A DNA stretch of 64,000 bases, taken from assembly GCA_015832175.1 (NCBI GenBank), contig WJXW01000002.1, positions 4,748,502 through 4,812,501 on the forward strand. Direction: 5' to 3'. This document shows positions 23,136 to 36,600 of the stretch, piece by piece; position 1 is the first letter of the stretch, and each line of letters opens with the position of its first letter. The stretch comes from Paraphaeosphaeria minitans (taxonomy: Eukaryota; Ascomycota; Dothideomycetes; Pleosporales; Didymosphaeriaceae). Below the pieces are notes generated by a model. That model made no database searches, was not told the origin of the DNA, and saw nothing but the letters and a program-made list of their open reading frames with translations. The position numbers and the translations under genes were made by a program.

Positions 23136-23544
23136 TAACCTTACACCCCTATCTATCTAGTAAGTGCAATTTCTAGCTAACTATTCTAACTATAACTTTT
23201 AACTGCACGACTGCACGACTTCACCTATAAACTATAAGCCTACTCTTTTACCTATATAGGGGACCTTTATGTGTGTAGGCTGCGAGGACTCCTTACAGCG
23301 CTACTAGAGGGTAGTTATAAAAGTTTATAGCACTATTATTATTAGGGCGAAAACTTTATTAAAAAGCCCTAAGGAATCGCACTATTTGTAGGTTATACTA
23401 AGCCACTAAATAATTTCAACCCTATACTAGGACTAAAATTAGCACAACGTAGAATTATAGATTACATAAACTTTTCTTAAATACCCCTAATTAGTAAATA
23501 TAACCCTCTTAAGTGTTACCTAGCTATTATACAAATTGTTAACA

Positions 23545-24770
23545 TCCCTTAGGAGCTACTAACTACTTACTAGTTAGAAACCTATAATTAAATTATAATA
23601 CGCTAGATTCTTATCTAAAAGTATCTCTAGGAGTAAGGGCTCTAGCAGCTCTAGATCTAATATATACGCCTTATACATTTCTGCTATAGCTATTGCGCTT
23701 TTAAAGATAGTATTGTTGTATTACGCAACTATATCTATCTATTACTAGAGCTACGCAACTATTATGCCTCGTTTAATATAGGTGTTAGATATAGAGTTTC
23801 TTAGTAGTATTATAAACACGCCTACACTAAACTTTACCTTAAGTAGACACTATTATCTCCCTATATTTAAGCACTAACTAAATTCTCTCTATACTATAAA
23901 ATATGTTTCCTTAGTTAGTTCCTCCTCTTCTATTATACTAAATTCTTAAGTAAATAAAAGTTTTTTTATAATAGACGTGTATTCTTTCCTTCTTCTACTA
24001 GATAGTATTTTTCTTTTTTATACTAGGCCCTCTAATAATTTAAACTCTAACTATAGCACTGCCTATATCTAGCGCTACTACATCTTACTTATAATACTAA
24101 CCGCCTATCCCTATCTTATACTCTTATACAGTAAATAGAACCTCTTAGTCTTAAACTATATAAAACTATATTCTATAAAACCAGCACTAGAGCGTTATAA
24201 TAATGCTATACTACTCTCTAGTATAGTGTTAGCTATAGTACTATTACCCTCTTTATATTTAACTATGTCTAGTAGTCTCTCTACCTTTTCTCTAAACAAC
24301 TATAGGCCCTATATGTACTTTGTCCTCTATACCTATAATACTATTTTCTAATCACGTAGACACTTAGCTACACCTATAGTAACTACTTAGCTTATTATTT
24401 CTTCCTTAATAGTAGCGCCTACTCTTAATAGTTTTTTTATAAATATATAGTAATATGCCTTTTCTCTATTATCTTCTAATAACTCTGCCTCCTCTATATA
24501 TTATGTACATAGCACAACTTCTATTATTATATCTACTAGCTAACGCTTTAGCTTTTAATTTCTATTCTTTACTAAACGGCCAGTCGCTTTTAACGTGCGA
24601 TTTTGTTTTAGAGGCGCTTTTAGGGCCTCTACTTAAGTGTCTTCCTCTTTACCTAACTCTTCCTTACTATCACTTCGGCGCGCTTGGTCCCTATAGACAG
24701 AGTGTAAGAAGTAAAAAAATTCTTCCTTTTTTACTTATTTATATATCTATTACACTACAGACTTAGGTAA
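23545..24770 (-). pseudogene. Unrecognised gene A of the helicase element, copy 1
   Basis: The minus-strand frame is best read in the less-mutated copy 2. It contains segments such as FLRFLHSVYRDQAR, LGVGVNITGGIISQVIT, FREKVERLLDIV and RKMLSSGRGKRYVSIVKKLL, with TAA/TAG at Gln positions. The opposite-strand open frame 24,455-24,766 (Leu-rich) is judged a shadow of it. Basic and helical; no family is recognised. It diverges from the helicase gene, suggesting a shared promoter at about 24,770-25,080. Confidence 0.45.
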
Positions 24771-25079
24771 GCTGCACAGAAATGCCTTAGTAGGAGGACC
24801 TCTTCTCTATAGAACTAAACACCATATAGGCTTCTAATTATAAACTCATTCATATACGTCTTATATAAGGGAGGGAATTAGACTATTATTATCCTAAAGC
24901 ACTTTAGCTAGTAAGATTAAAGAATAGTAGGCTATAGTATAATATAGTGTTTATATAATCTAGGATAATAAACGTTGCCTAGTGTTTCTTATCTCCTTTT
25001 AGCACTAAAGTTTAGCCAACTTATTTTAACCACAGACGTAGATTAAAATTAATTACATTACTACTAACAATAGAGACTT

Positions 25080-28000
25080 CTAAACACATTTACTATAATA
25101 AGACCTATTACTTTATTACCTGTGTACTATATAGATATATAATACTCCTAAGTAAGGTGTTTTCCTATTTTAATAAGGAACATAGATAAGAGATAACTAG
25201 TAAAGAGAGGCGCGTTATTTAAGAATGTATTAATAAGCTTAGGAACCTTTACCTACTACTATAAGAAAAATATAAAGAATTTATAGTCTCTAACACCTTA
25301 GTACTAGCCTTCCCTAGCCTATGTGTTATCCCTAATAGTTATTGCTGTCGTCACTATACCTATATTGCTACTAGGATTTCTGCAAGGCATAACATGCGAG
25401 GACACCTACGCTAGGAATATAAACTCTACATTCTAAACATAGCTAAAGAAAGAAGGCAGCTCTAGTATAGTAAGTAAGTAAAGGGCGTAGATTACTAATA
25501 GTTTTTCCCCTCTATACTACCCCTATTCTAAAACCTTTATCTTACTTATAAATTTGTAGTTAAACTATCTACAAACTTATATAGCTCTAAAGCCACTACT
25601 AATAGCGTTAAAAACCTAACTAAACCTAGTGTAGTCCCTATACCTATTTTTGCCCCTACTAGTAGCAAATTTATAAATTAGCTCTAGGAAGCGTCGCAAT
25701 AGGCTAAGAAAGTAAAGTAAGAGTAGTTAGTAGCTATATCTAGCACACCCTCTGTTTCTACGAATTCTTAGGTTGCCTATATAGGTGTCCTATAAGTGTT
25801 TAGTAACACGTCTATATAGGTAGAGGCTTTATAATATATAGCTATACTAACTACTATAGGTAATCTAAAGCTGCATTATCTTTATGTAACTATAAAGAGT
25901 ATAGCTAGAACTTAGTAGAATATTACTAGTAAAGCCTCCTGCTACGCCTATATAAGAGTAATATAGGAACATAAGACTAATATTCCCTTTACTCCGCTAG
26001 AGCTATACTAGGACTTTTACCTCTACTACGCAGGACTACTCTAGAAAATATTTGTCTTCTTCTACTATATATTAGTTAATAATATAGAGAAGCTACTAAC
26101 ACTTTATTTACAGCCTTACTAGGAGCAGACCTAGTAGAATATTACAGAGTACTTAGATTTAATAGATAATATCCTAGAAGTCTAAGAGCACTATACTAGA
26201 ACTTAATTTACATTATTTAAAGAGTACTACTATTGCTTTTGGCTATCCCTTATTAAATAAACTAGTTAAACTAAGCATTTTGAACTTGCCCTACTAATAC
26301 CTATAGCGTTCCTAACACTCTCCTATAATAGAAAAGGTTTTTAAGAGGCGTATAACTTTGTAATAGACATATTAGCTATAAAGAAGTTCTGCCGTTTTAT
26401 AGGCCTTTAGAAACTATAGGATAACCTTGTCTATTTAAATAATGTCTAGCCCTAGGCTACCACAAATAGTATATAGACTGCTGTTTTGCTTAATAAGGCT
26501 TCCCTTCTTATTACTAAGTAAGATACTAATATGTCTATAGAGGTAGAGAACTGTAATCTTATAGACACGTTTAAGGCGTAGGTATATAACTACCTTACTA
26601 CAGAGTATCCTATAAGCATAAGCTAGCTTATAAACACAGCATAGTTTATTAGTAAGTTCTAATATAGTAAAAACCTAGATGCCTTCGTGCACTAGAACAG
26701 AGATACAGTTACTATACATAACATAAGAATAACCCTAGCCTTATTTGCAATAATGGCTAGGAATAAGTATAAGGAGACCTTAAAGATCCTATGCTAGCTA
26801 ACCTTTGTGTCTACTTATTTAGACCTTCTAAATATTCTATAGGAACTTCTAGTAGAGGAACTAAAAAATGTTACACTAGACTTCTCTATGTTTAGCCCTA
26901 ACAATAGTAATCTTGTACACAGAGCCGACTTCGTTATTAAAAACCTAATAAAGGGGGTAGGTTAAGAAAGTTTTTTAACTACCCCCCTTATAAACCTACG
27001 TAACTTCACCTAGGTGCAGTAATACTATAATCTAGTATAGAAATTTCTAAAGTATCTTCTTTGCCTAATTTATTTTACTAGCGGCTAACTTAGCTACAGA
27101 ATAGAAGTGCTTAGCGTTTAACTTAAGAATAGTTATACTATAGGTATACGTAATATCTTCCTATATAATAGTCTTATCGCGGTGGTTCCACAATACTATA
27201 AAGGGTATAATCGCGACAAGACTATAAAGACTATATATAGATTCCTCCTAGCGGAGGTGGGCAGTTTCTTAGTGTGGTACATTTGGCTAGTTTAACTATT
27301 CTATCTAGTTGTCTAAGGATAAATAGGGACAGACCTTTGTAACCACTATTACAAGTAGGCGCAAAGTGTGCTCCTATAGCTAGATATAGTAGAAAAATAA
27401 CACACTATATTGTATATTCTTAGTTTAGCTATCTAGAGTGCTAGTCTTTGTTAGATTAGGTAGGAGATTAACATTAGCACCTTACGTTACCTTATAATTG
27501 CTTTCGCCTACTAGTTTGCCAGCTCTAAGATGCTTATTTAGGAACTTACTAAAGAGGATGTAGATAATATTATAAATAAGATAGAGGCTAAAGTATAAGA
27601 AATATAGGCTAGATACCTACCTAAAACAGCCTACGCAGTATACGCACTTAATATATTAAAGATATTTACCTACTTATTTAATAATATAGAGGCACACTTT
27701 AAGATATTGCAGAAATAGTATCGCGCTATTTATTTTAGCTTAGTAGAAGCGTAGCTAAGTCTTAACTATTATAAGAGCATTATAGCTACCACTTAATAGC
27801 AGAATACTAAGAGAAGTAATATTAATCTCCTGTAACTATTATAAGAGAACTTTAGATGCGACGCCTAATTTAGAGGTATATAAAAGGCCGCCCTGTTAGC
27901 TATTCTTATAGGCGAAAGTGTAGTAGTGTATATTATAAGCACTAGAGCTAGTAAAAGTCTCCTCTTTATACTACTAGCCTACTATCTAGGCTATAGGTAG

Positions 28001-30060
28001 AGCCTTATAATAGTGCCACTTACAGCCTTATATATAGACATACTTTAACGCTGTGCAACCCTACGTATACGTGCTACAGTGTGGAAGTAAGGCTTATGCG
28101 ATAAGTAGGCAGCTATTATACTTATAACTCTAGAGAATATAGCTAGCGATAGTTTCTAGGCTTACGTACGTAGGCAGAAGTTATTAGGCGTACTAGAGCA
28201 AATAGTAGTGGACAAATTTCACTATATTATTCTCTCTAATATAGCATACCGCTCTTATCTCTATAACCTATATTAGTTAACACAGTACAAAGTCCCTCTA
28301 ACTTTACTCACTATAACCCTACCTCTAGATAATTAGCACTAAGCGTTTTAATTACTAGGCCTTCCTATAGATATAAACCCTTATAGGGAATCTACACCTT
28401 GTAGTAATATCTAATATAAGGTCTATAGCGTCCCACTCTTAATAAGCACTATAATAATAGACATAGTAGAGTACATATAATAGGCTCTATAAAAATTTAA
28501 AAAGGTTCTTATCTATATTAACCTTATTTTAATAGTAGATACCCTAGCCTAGGGCCTAGACTGCTTAAGATACCACAGCTAAATAGAAAAGGGCAAGAAG
28601 GGAATAAGCTTAGACCTATTCCTATAATAATTAGAAGGCGCTATAATTGCGACTAGCGCATTAATAGAAGGCCTCTATGTCTTAGACATCTAGGTAGTTA
28701 TTAGGTTTACTCTACTAGCCAGTCTAATTAGCCTTATATAAGAATTTAGCAGAGTTGCCTAGGACTAGAAACTAGGCACTACACGCCTAGTGCTTAGCGA
28801 GTAAGTCCTAAATACACACTTTAACAAAGCTAGTTAGGATGCTTAGCTGGCTGTGCTAGCCTACGTATAGGACCCTACCCACTAACTAGTCTACTATTAC
28901 AGCATTATTAATTATTATTTTAATAGTAATAAGATAAGGAAGATGTGTAAAGCATCTAAGCAGGCTTATAATATATACTTAGACTTAATTTACTCCCTAT
29001 CTAATTTACCCTACGTACAAAGTTTATTAATTACACTAAGAAGACTCTAAGGTGTAGTAAGGGGGCTACTGCAAAACGTGCCTTTAACGCCTATTTAGGC
29101 CAGGTATAATGCAAACTCCTTACTAGCCTATATAATAGGTACCTAGAGCAGTAACTATTATGTTCTATTATCTAGAAAACGCCCACTATCTCTAACACCT
29201 AGTTAATTAACTAGGCTAGCCAGCCTATAGACAGATCTAGGTCTCCTCCTAATATATACAGGAACTACGTTAGGTTCCCCTACTAAACGTTTATTTACCT
29301 CTAGTTAGTTTTTCTCTAGCTCCCTAGTCACTATACTAATTGTATACATAGTAAACCCACATTAGAAGGCACTAGCCACGCCTTTTAGAGTAGCCTACTA
29401 AGAGAGGGAGCTGGACTTTTTTTAATATAGGATAGAAGAGGCTGGGAAGAGAAGAAGTAGGATTTTTAGGGAAGAAATACTAGCTTATCTTAAATACTAG
29501 AGACTTTACTATATAGCTTGCTTTATTAAATAGAAGCCCTTTAACTATAGCTAGGATTAATGTGCCATTGTTACTAGATAAAAGACAACCTACTTAGGGA
29601 ACACTATTATGTCCTATCGCGTTTAAATGGGAAACAAATAGAGTAAAGGCAACTACTAGGCCTACCTTCTCCTAGTAAATTACTGCCCTAGGTAGCTTAT
29701 ACTAGAATCTAATTAGATTTGAACAGAACTATTAAAAGATGTTTTATATATTAACAAATTTGCTATTTAAGATACGTGGGCGATCCTATAGAATAAGTGC
29801 CTAAAGGCGAAAGAGCTGTAGAGTTATAACATTAAAGTAATTAAGGGTAAAGACTAGGATTCTAAGAGTACTAATGTATTCTAGTAACACTTTATTAGTG
29901 TTATTAATTTTAGTAATAACTATAAGGCGAGAAGGATTATTCTTAGCCTTAACTAGCTAACGTAGACCTACTATATATCTAAGCGCTATATAGAGTTAAA
30001 GTAGGACTGCCCTAGCTAGGGAGCTAGTAGAACCCCTTTTATAATACTAATTTAAATGTA
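25080..30060 (+). pseudogene. RIP-inactivated OrsD/DUF3505-type RecQ helicase
   Basis: One frame (in phase with 25,301 and 27,887) runs for about 5 kb with stops almost only at mutated Gln/Trp codons. In order: an N-terminal zinc-finger region (CRHYTYIATRISARHNMRGH near 25,345, one Cys mutated) and a helical middle. Next comes a segment near 26,900-27,645 with VVPQYYKGY and QARYLPKTAYAVYA. A RecQ-like motor follows: Walker A reads TRASKS at 27,947 (TGAGKS before TpG->TpA), then LIIVPLTALY, VDKFHY for DExH, and ATSALIEGL. The C-terminal part is Cys-containing. The order matches the intact telomere-linked helicase at 57,913. It is older and more divergent, not a recent copy. Confidence 0.7.
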
Positions 30061-30249
30061 ATGTAGACATAATAATAGAAGGTTTAAAGTAGGTAACACA
30101 TACTATAGGACTAAGGGAAATATAAGAATCTATATCTATTACATAGGGTATAAGTAAGGTAAATTAGGGGGAGAGGCTGTCTTATAAACATATTAGGGTT
30201 TAAAATAGAATAAAAGAGCGTTAGGCACGCGTTTAGTATAAGTAGGAGT

Positions 30250-31706
30250 GTATTTATAACCTCTAGTAATAGTGATTAAATGCGTTATAAAAGGAAGTAA
30301 TACTAAGCTAGAAAGACTACTTTTAAGGTGTAAATATGTCTACTAGGCTTAGCCGTAGTAAGTAAGCTGGCATAAGCTTAGTATTGCCTTTACCCTTATT
30401 ATCCCTACTATTCTTACCCTTCTTACTCTTGCCTTTACCTTCGCCTTTCTTACCCTCCTTACCCTCCTCGCCCTCTTTACCCTCCTTACTCTCCTCTTTA
30501 CTATTAGTGGCCTCCTCTATCTACGTAGGCAGCGCAGGTGCGACCGCCTTAATAAGTAGTATATTTTTGTCGCTAATAGGCTTACCTACTAATCTGTCTA
30601 TGCCTAACTACGCACTTAGCCTCTAGCTTGTCTAGTATACCTTTAGGTTAACCTTCTTTACTACCTCTAGTTAGAGGTTCTACTCCCTAACGCGTAGCGT
30701 CTACTCTACCTACTTATAGGTAACATTACTAGGGATTAGGTATAGGAAGCCCTAGTTAAGGGTTTTAGTAGTATTATACTACTAAGTAGCTTAGTTTAGG
30801 CGCAGCTTCTATGTGTTCTACGCTAATATAGACAGCTTATAGCTAGGAGGTATAATTATTTAAATAAGCGTAGTAATAGCCTTACTATTATATTACTTAG
30901 GCAGCACTCCCTCTACTGCTAGCTTAGCTATCTTGTTAGTATAAGTACACCTATAGAAGGCTATTGCCTAGTAGTACTTAATATATATAGCTACTACGCA
31001 GCACTTATAGTGCTTAACTAAATAGTGCGTAATAGTAAAGGTTTTATCCACTACACTCTTAGGTGCGTAGAATATAGCCTATATTGCCTATATAGTACCT
31101 GCTTCACCTACTAGTAATGCCCCTAGCTAGCTAGAGATAGGAAAGGGGCTACTATAAAAGTGCTAGATAGAAAAGAAAGTAGCAGCGTATTACTATATAG
31201 TTTTATTACTAAGTAATTGTGCGTAATTTAGTATATAGGTGGCAGTTACATAGGGGCTAGTAGCTATAGTTATTAGGTTACGCCTTTTACCCTTATTGTC
31301 TTCTTTTCTAATGTTTTACTTAAAGATTTAGGTAATATTAGGCTTATTTTCTAGCGTAATACTATTATAGGTATTAACTTCTACCTAGCTAGCGTTTAGG
31401 GGAGGGCAAAGTAGACTTAGCTTAACTATCTTTTTGTGCTGCTAGTAGGCTGCCTACCTACGTTAGTAGTCCTATTCTACGTAGTAGTTATTGTGGGTCG
31501 TCGCCCTAACGTAGGCAGGTAACACCTAGGACGCCTAGCTCTATATAAAAGAGAGACAGAACAGCAGTTAGGAGTAGACCTACTTAGTAGGCAAAGAGGT
31601 AGAAGTAGAGATAGAGGGCTATTGCGTACACCTTAAAAAGGGCTCCTAGGCTAAAGGAGGCACCTTACTTAGGTCTTTAACGTTATTATTATTAGCGTCC
31701 TAACAG
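30250..31706 (-). pseudogene. Unrecognised gene B of the helicase element, copy 1
   Basis: A minus-strand frame of nearly 500 codons with only Gln-type stops. Readable parts include YVRATTHNNYYVEQDYQRRQ, LVKHYKCCVVAIYIKYYQAI and a C-terminal low-complexity tail rich in Lys, Glu and Gly (KEGKEGEEGKEGKKGEGKGK) at about 30,500-30,400. The plus-strand Leu/Pro-rich open frame at 30,384-30,626 is the shadow of that tail. Family unknown. Gene B may begin beyond 31,706, outside the part shared with copy 2. Confidence 0.5.
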
Positions 31707-31709
31707 TTA

Positions 31710-34700
31710 GGATCTATAGTAAGTTACTAGGTAGTAGTAATAAAACATTACTATACGTTATTAGGTAGTGTATTAGGGGGGAGCATCTAGCAAATTAGAC
31801 TAATAGTAGACAGAAGCGATAGAGCGATTAGGACTAGCTTATAGTAGCTGGCGTTATTAGGAAGTAACTATCTAGCGCTGTAATAGGGGGTTTGTAAGCT
31901 TTGCTAGTGTAGTAGGATAGTAAGCTAGTGTGCGAAAAGCTATTTGTACGCTTTATTAGGGGGGTTATAACTAAAGTTACAAAGGACGTGACCTTTAGCG
32001 GCTAGAGGAAAGCTGTAGGGGCTACTGTTATAGTAAGTAGTAGTATTCTTAAGGACAGCTATCTAATGTATATTTAAGTAGGAAGCAGTAGGTAAGATAG
32101 AAAGAGGTAGAATAGAAAGTAGTAGGTAGGGAAAATATAGTAATACGCTAAGTACCTATACTTATGCTCTACTGCACATTTATAACCTACGCGCTGTTAT
32201 AATTAACACTTATAACACTACTAAAGTATTTAAACTAATAGTAAACACGTAAACTAAGGTAAATTAACTTAATGTAAGCTAGTATTAAGTAACAGCAATT
32301 TATAACAATTTAGGCGAGGCGGTAGGGTGTAAATCTCTAAAATATAGTACTGTAAAGCGCTAATCTGTGTACTTATATTAGACTAACTATTTAAACTATA
32401 CACAAATTATATTTAGTTTAAATAGTTATTTATAAGTAAGTATACTTCCTCTTATATTAAGCGCAGCTATCTAGCGTAGCATATAAGAAAAGAAGTATAT
32501 AAATGCGGAGCTAGGCGTATCTCTAAAACACGCTACTATGTTTATTAACTTATAGCTAGCTCCCTGCCAACCTGTGTAGCTAAAGCCAGCATAGATAGGA
32601 CTAATATACACAAACTAATGCAAATTAACGTGAATTAATAGAAAGTAGCGTAGATTAGTACTAATTCTATAGCGATTATATAGAAGGTAAGGACCTGGAT
32701 AGGCTGCTTATAACTTACTAAGACTTATAGGCATGCCCTATAGATAGAAAGAATTTAGATAAGCCACTTATTCCTTAACTTAATAGTAATTAACGCCAAT
32801 TGCTAAGAAGTAGCGCAAATTGCTAAGAAGTAGTATAAATTGCCACTATGTGGACTTATGGATGCGAATAAGCTACTACTTTACTATACTATATTATATA
32901 AGAAAGAGGGCTTTGTAAGCAAAGGTCCTAGTAACGCAAATTAACGCGAATTAATATAAATTAACGCCAATTAACGTAAATCAACAGGAAGTAGTGCAAA
33001 TTGCTACTATGTTAACTTGCAAATTGCAAGAATCTATACAGAAGTATTAAAACTATTCTACCTAGAGACTACGCTTTAGATTATAAATAAGGAAGACATA
33101 GATGAGCATCTCACACTTAGGTAAATAGGCTATCTTAACGCGAGTTTACGCGAACTAATATAAAGCAGGGTGTATTAGCACTAAGTTAGTACTAACTCTA
33201 ATATATAGTAAGCACCTAGATAAGCTACCTATTCTTTATTAGAGGACTTGTAGGCATGCCCTATAGATAGAAAAGATATAGATAAGCCGCTTATTCCTTA
33301 AATTAACGCGAATTAACGCGAATTAATAAAAAGTAGTATAAATTAGCACTAAGTTAGTACTAACCCTAATATATAGTAAGCACCTAGATAAGCCGCCTAT
33401 TCTTTATTAGAGGACTTATAGGCATGCCCTATAGATAGCAAAAATCTAGATATGCTGCTTATTCCTTATCTAAGGATGTTTAGCTATGCCCTATAGATAG
33501 GAAGTTGTTGTCTACAGGATAAGAATATAGTATAGCTGTAGGGGCTATATTATAATGTAATTAATAGAGCTAGTATAGGTAGTAAGACCTCCTAATTATG
33601 CAAATTAGGGACATTAACGCCAGTTTATATAAATTAACGCTAATAAAGAGGAAGCAGCGCAAATTACTACTATATTAACTTATAGATAGTAAGGATGTAA
33701 ACACACTACTACTTTACTATATAGGATTAAGTAAAAAAGAGGGCTATATAAGCAAAGGCCTAGATTAACGCAAACTAGCGCTATATGTAGCAAATTAAGA
33801 GGGAACAGTTTATATAGAGCTCTTTAGAGCTAGCAGCTTAAACTTTAGAGCCTATAAGGAACACCTATACACGTGCCTATAAGAACCTTAACACTATACC
33901 CGCTCTGCCTTACGCACTGTTACAGTTAGCCTATAAGTAGAATAAAGTCTTCTATAGCTTTCTGTAATAAGTACCCTTAAGAAAGTAAGTCTATATAATA
34001 GATTTAAAGCTTAGCGTGCTTAGTTTTTTTTAGAGGCTAGATCTACTGCTCTAGATATTAAAAAAATAACTATATAGTAAAATGTTATAAAAGGATAATG
34101 CCTATACTTAGAAATTTATAAAAGAGTATAGTTCTATCCCTTACGTACTACCTATTTATTAGTAAGGCAGTAGAAGCGGACTAGATAGAGTGTAACACCC
34201 TAAAAGTAGGCGTGAGCACAGGCTATTTTCTGTGTAATTAGAACATCTTATTAAAGTATACACCTCCTACTACTACTACGCTTATCTATACTAGAGACGT
34301 TATATCTAGTAAGGGTCTAAAGGATATAGAAGTAGAGTAGTCGCCCTATAGAGCCAAATGTAAAGTAATCTCTTATTAACTTTAATATAAGGCGCTCTAC
34401 TAGGCCAAGTAAGAAGAAATAAGTAAATTAACGCAGAGTAATAAAAGACAGCGTAAATTAGCACTAGGTAATAGTAATATATAATAATTTAGGCGAGGTA
34501 GTAAAGGTAATATATAAGAAATATAGTCTAGCAAAGCGCTAACGCGTATACTTATATTAGAGTAACCTCCTTACGCTTTAATATTAACTAGTTTACGTAG
34601 GTTTTAATTACTAAGCATGCTTTAGCTAAGACTAGCTAGCCTATGTAGATTAAAGAGAAGCGTAGTAGTAGAGTTAAAAAGTAGAGTAAGAGCTTCTAAG

Positions 34701-35190
34701 GCTAGTGCGCCTAAACCCTAGATATAGCTATAAGCGCTATGCCTAGGATTTAGTAGACTATAATGTAAGGGGTAACAGCGCAAATATAGACAGTAATTTA
34801 TAATAATTTAGGCAAGACTAGGCCTAGTAATATAATAAAAAAACTTAGCGTATAACTGCACCTCTATAGTTAACTAGTGTAGATACTACCTAAGTTCTTT
34901 TATTAATATTCCTTAGCGCTAATATAGGCTAAGTACTCTTATTAATAATAAATAAATAAAAGGTAAAGCTGCGCGTTACGTGTGTAGAAACTAGCTCTTT
35001 AGCCTACCTCGCAATTTATAAAGTGCGCTAACATGCCCTTTTATAATATTTACAATGTTAGAGATGCCTTAAACTAGTCTAGTAAGTATTATATTATATC
35101 TACACTTTATAGTAGCTGCAATAACGCGCCACGTGTAGTATATAGTTAACGTTTTTAATAAAGTCCCCTTACGCCCTACCTACTACCTAT
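31710..35190. repeat. Dispersed short repeats in AT-rich sequence
   Basis: No long frame was traced. From about 32,260 the sequence repeats AATTAACGCGAATTAA-like cores many times. A ~125-bp block (AGCACTAAGTTAGTACTAAC...CTTATTCCTTA) occurs at 33,178 and 33,346 with a partial copy at 32,690. GGCATGCCCTATAGATAG recurs near 32,733, 33,253 and 33,421. A ~95-bp block at 32,504 recurs at 36,883. This looks like a decayed satellite or the untranslated region of a repeat element. Confidence 0.5.
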
Positions 35191-35229
35191 TAATAATCTC
35201 ACGCCTACTACCTACTATAGAAGAAGAGG

Positions 35230-36600
35230 GTGTGCGGCTCTTTAGTATCTCCCCGCCCTATAGTAATAATAATAAGTTTAACTTCTCCGCCTTCTCTAGC
35301 CCTAAGCTCTAGCCCTAGAGTCCTATAATAAGAGATATCTCTAAGGAAGCTAAAGAGTCTAGGGTAATATTATAATAGCTAACGCCTATAGTCTCTAAGG
35401 TTAAGGAGTGCCCTCTATACTTATATAGGTCTTACTACGCTAGTAAGACTAATATACTTAATAACCTTTTAGTAGAAAGCTCTGTGCCTATTATATATAT
35501 AGACGCTAAAAACTAAGGTAAGAGTAATAATAGGGCTATCTTACTTATTTACACTACTACCGCTGCTGCCGCCGCTAAGGTAGTAGAAGAGGAGGAAGAA
35601 GGAGAAGAAGAAGAGAAGGTTAAAGAGAAGAAGGGAGAAAAAGAAGAAAAAAAGAAAAAGGACGCTAGTCTATAGACTTATTCCCTTATTAGAGTAGAAA
35701 TATGTGTAGGGCTGTTATTGCGTAAGTATTAAGAGGTAGATATATTAGCTCTAGCTAGTACTCCTACTAAGGGCGATATCTACTATACTTCTAACTAGTA
35801 GTATATACTGCTAGAGTCTTATACACGTTGCACCTACGTGGAGCTTATTATTGGCATATAGGGTAAGGATGTAAAAGATGTAAAGAATTTAATAGTGTGT
35901 AATTATTGCGTAGGAAGCACTATTATAGATGCTATTAGACTTTATAAGGTATACTATACAGATCTCTATACAGCGTACCTACAAAAGCTTAGTTTCTAAT
36001 ATATAAGATATTAGCTAAGTGGCAGGGATTATAGTATTATAGATTAGTGTAAGGCTCTAGTAATAACGCCCTCGCGTAAAGCGCAGGGCCTATCTAGGTA
36101 TATACCTAGTAGCTGTATAGATAAAGGGGGGCGCCCTAAATCTACGCTAGAGGAGAAGGTGGCGGCGTATAAGTATAATAAGTGTAAGGTAAGAAAGGCG
36201 TATACGCAGCGCTAGGCTGTAAAGAAGTAACAGATAGAGTAGTAGTGTAATATATAACCCTATATAAAGTCCTAACCTAGCATGCGTAGTAAGCAGACAA
36301 ACCACTATAATATAGCTATTTTTAAAATTTAAAAGCTAGATGTAATACTATATATTAAAAAGTTGTAGTAATAACTACTATACGTAGATAGTGTCTTAAG
36401 TATTATATCTACTAGTGTAGGTAGCGTTCTAAGTATTATTATTAACGACAGCTATAGGAGTTATAGGCGGCCACATGCTAAGTAGTTAGCACCTAATCTT
36501 ATTAAGCTTTATAAGAACGCTGTAGTACTATAAGTATACATTATTATAAGCCAGAATCACGAGAGTAATCTTTTATATAGAGGTTAAGCTTTAGATTATG
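35230..36600 (+). pseudogene. Unrecognised RIP-inactivated gene with acidic/basic low-complexity region
   Basis: The plus-strand frame has SAFSSPKLQPQSPIIRD near the start, then an Ala run and a Glu/Lys-rich stretch (VVEEEEEGEEEEKVKEKKGE, about 35,580-35,660). A Cys-containing part follows (VCNYCVGS) and a basic segment with an AT-hook-like core (KGGRPKSTLEEK near 36,130). Stops are Gln/Trp-type. It could be a DNA-binding protein of a repeat element, but no family is recognised. Confidence 0.4.

Larger units (their letters stand above)
23545..31706 (+). mobile_element. Multi-gene helicase-bearing repeat element, copy 1
   Basis: At least 8.2 kb, duplicated in the same orientation at 46,393-51,274. 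It holds three traceable, RIP-inactivated genes: an unrecognised minus-strand gene (23,545-24,770), a plus-strand OrsD-RecQ helicase gene (about 25,080-30,060), and an unrecognised minus-strand gene (30,250-31,706 or beyond). The first two are divergent over a ~300-bp gap; the last two are convergent. The left limit is where homology with copy 2 begins. The right limit is only where copy 2 is cut off, so the true end may lie further right. I found no terminal repeats or target-site duplication. Calling it mobile is inference from the repeated multi-gene unit and RIP. Confidence 0.5.

Noticed and set aside
24455..24766. Hydrophobic open frame on the plus strand
   Set aside because: The minus-strand frame (gene A) runs through it with a more protein-like composition and is conserved in copy 2.
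30384..30626. Leu/Pro-rich open frame with a possible membrane segment
   Set aside because: It is the opposite strand of the Lys/Glu/Gly-rich tail of gene B, and the same occurs at 49,986-50,198 in copy 2.
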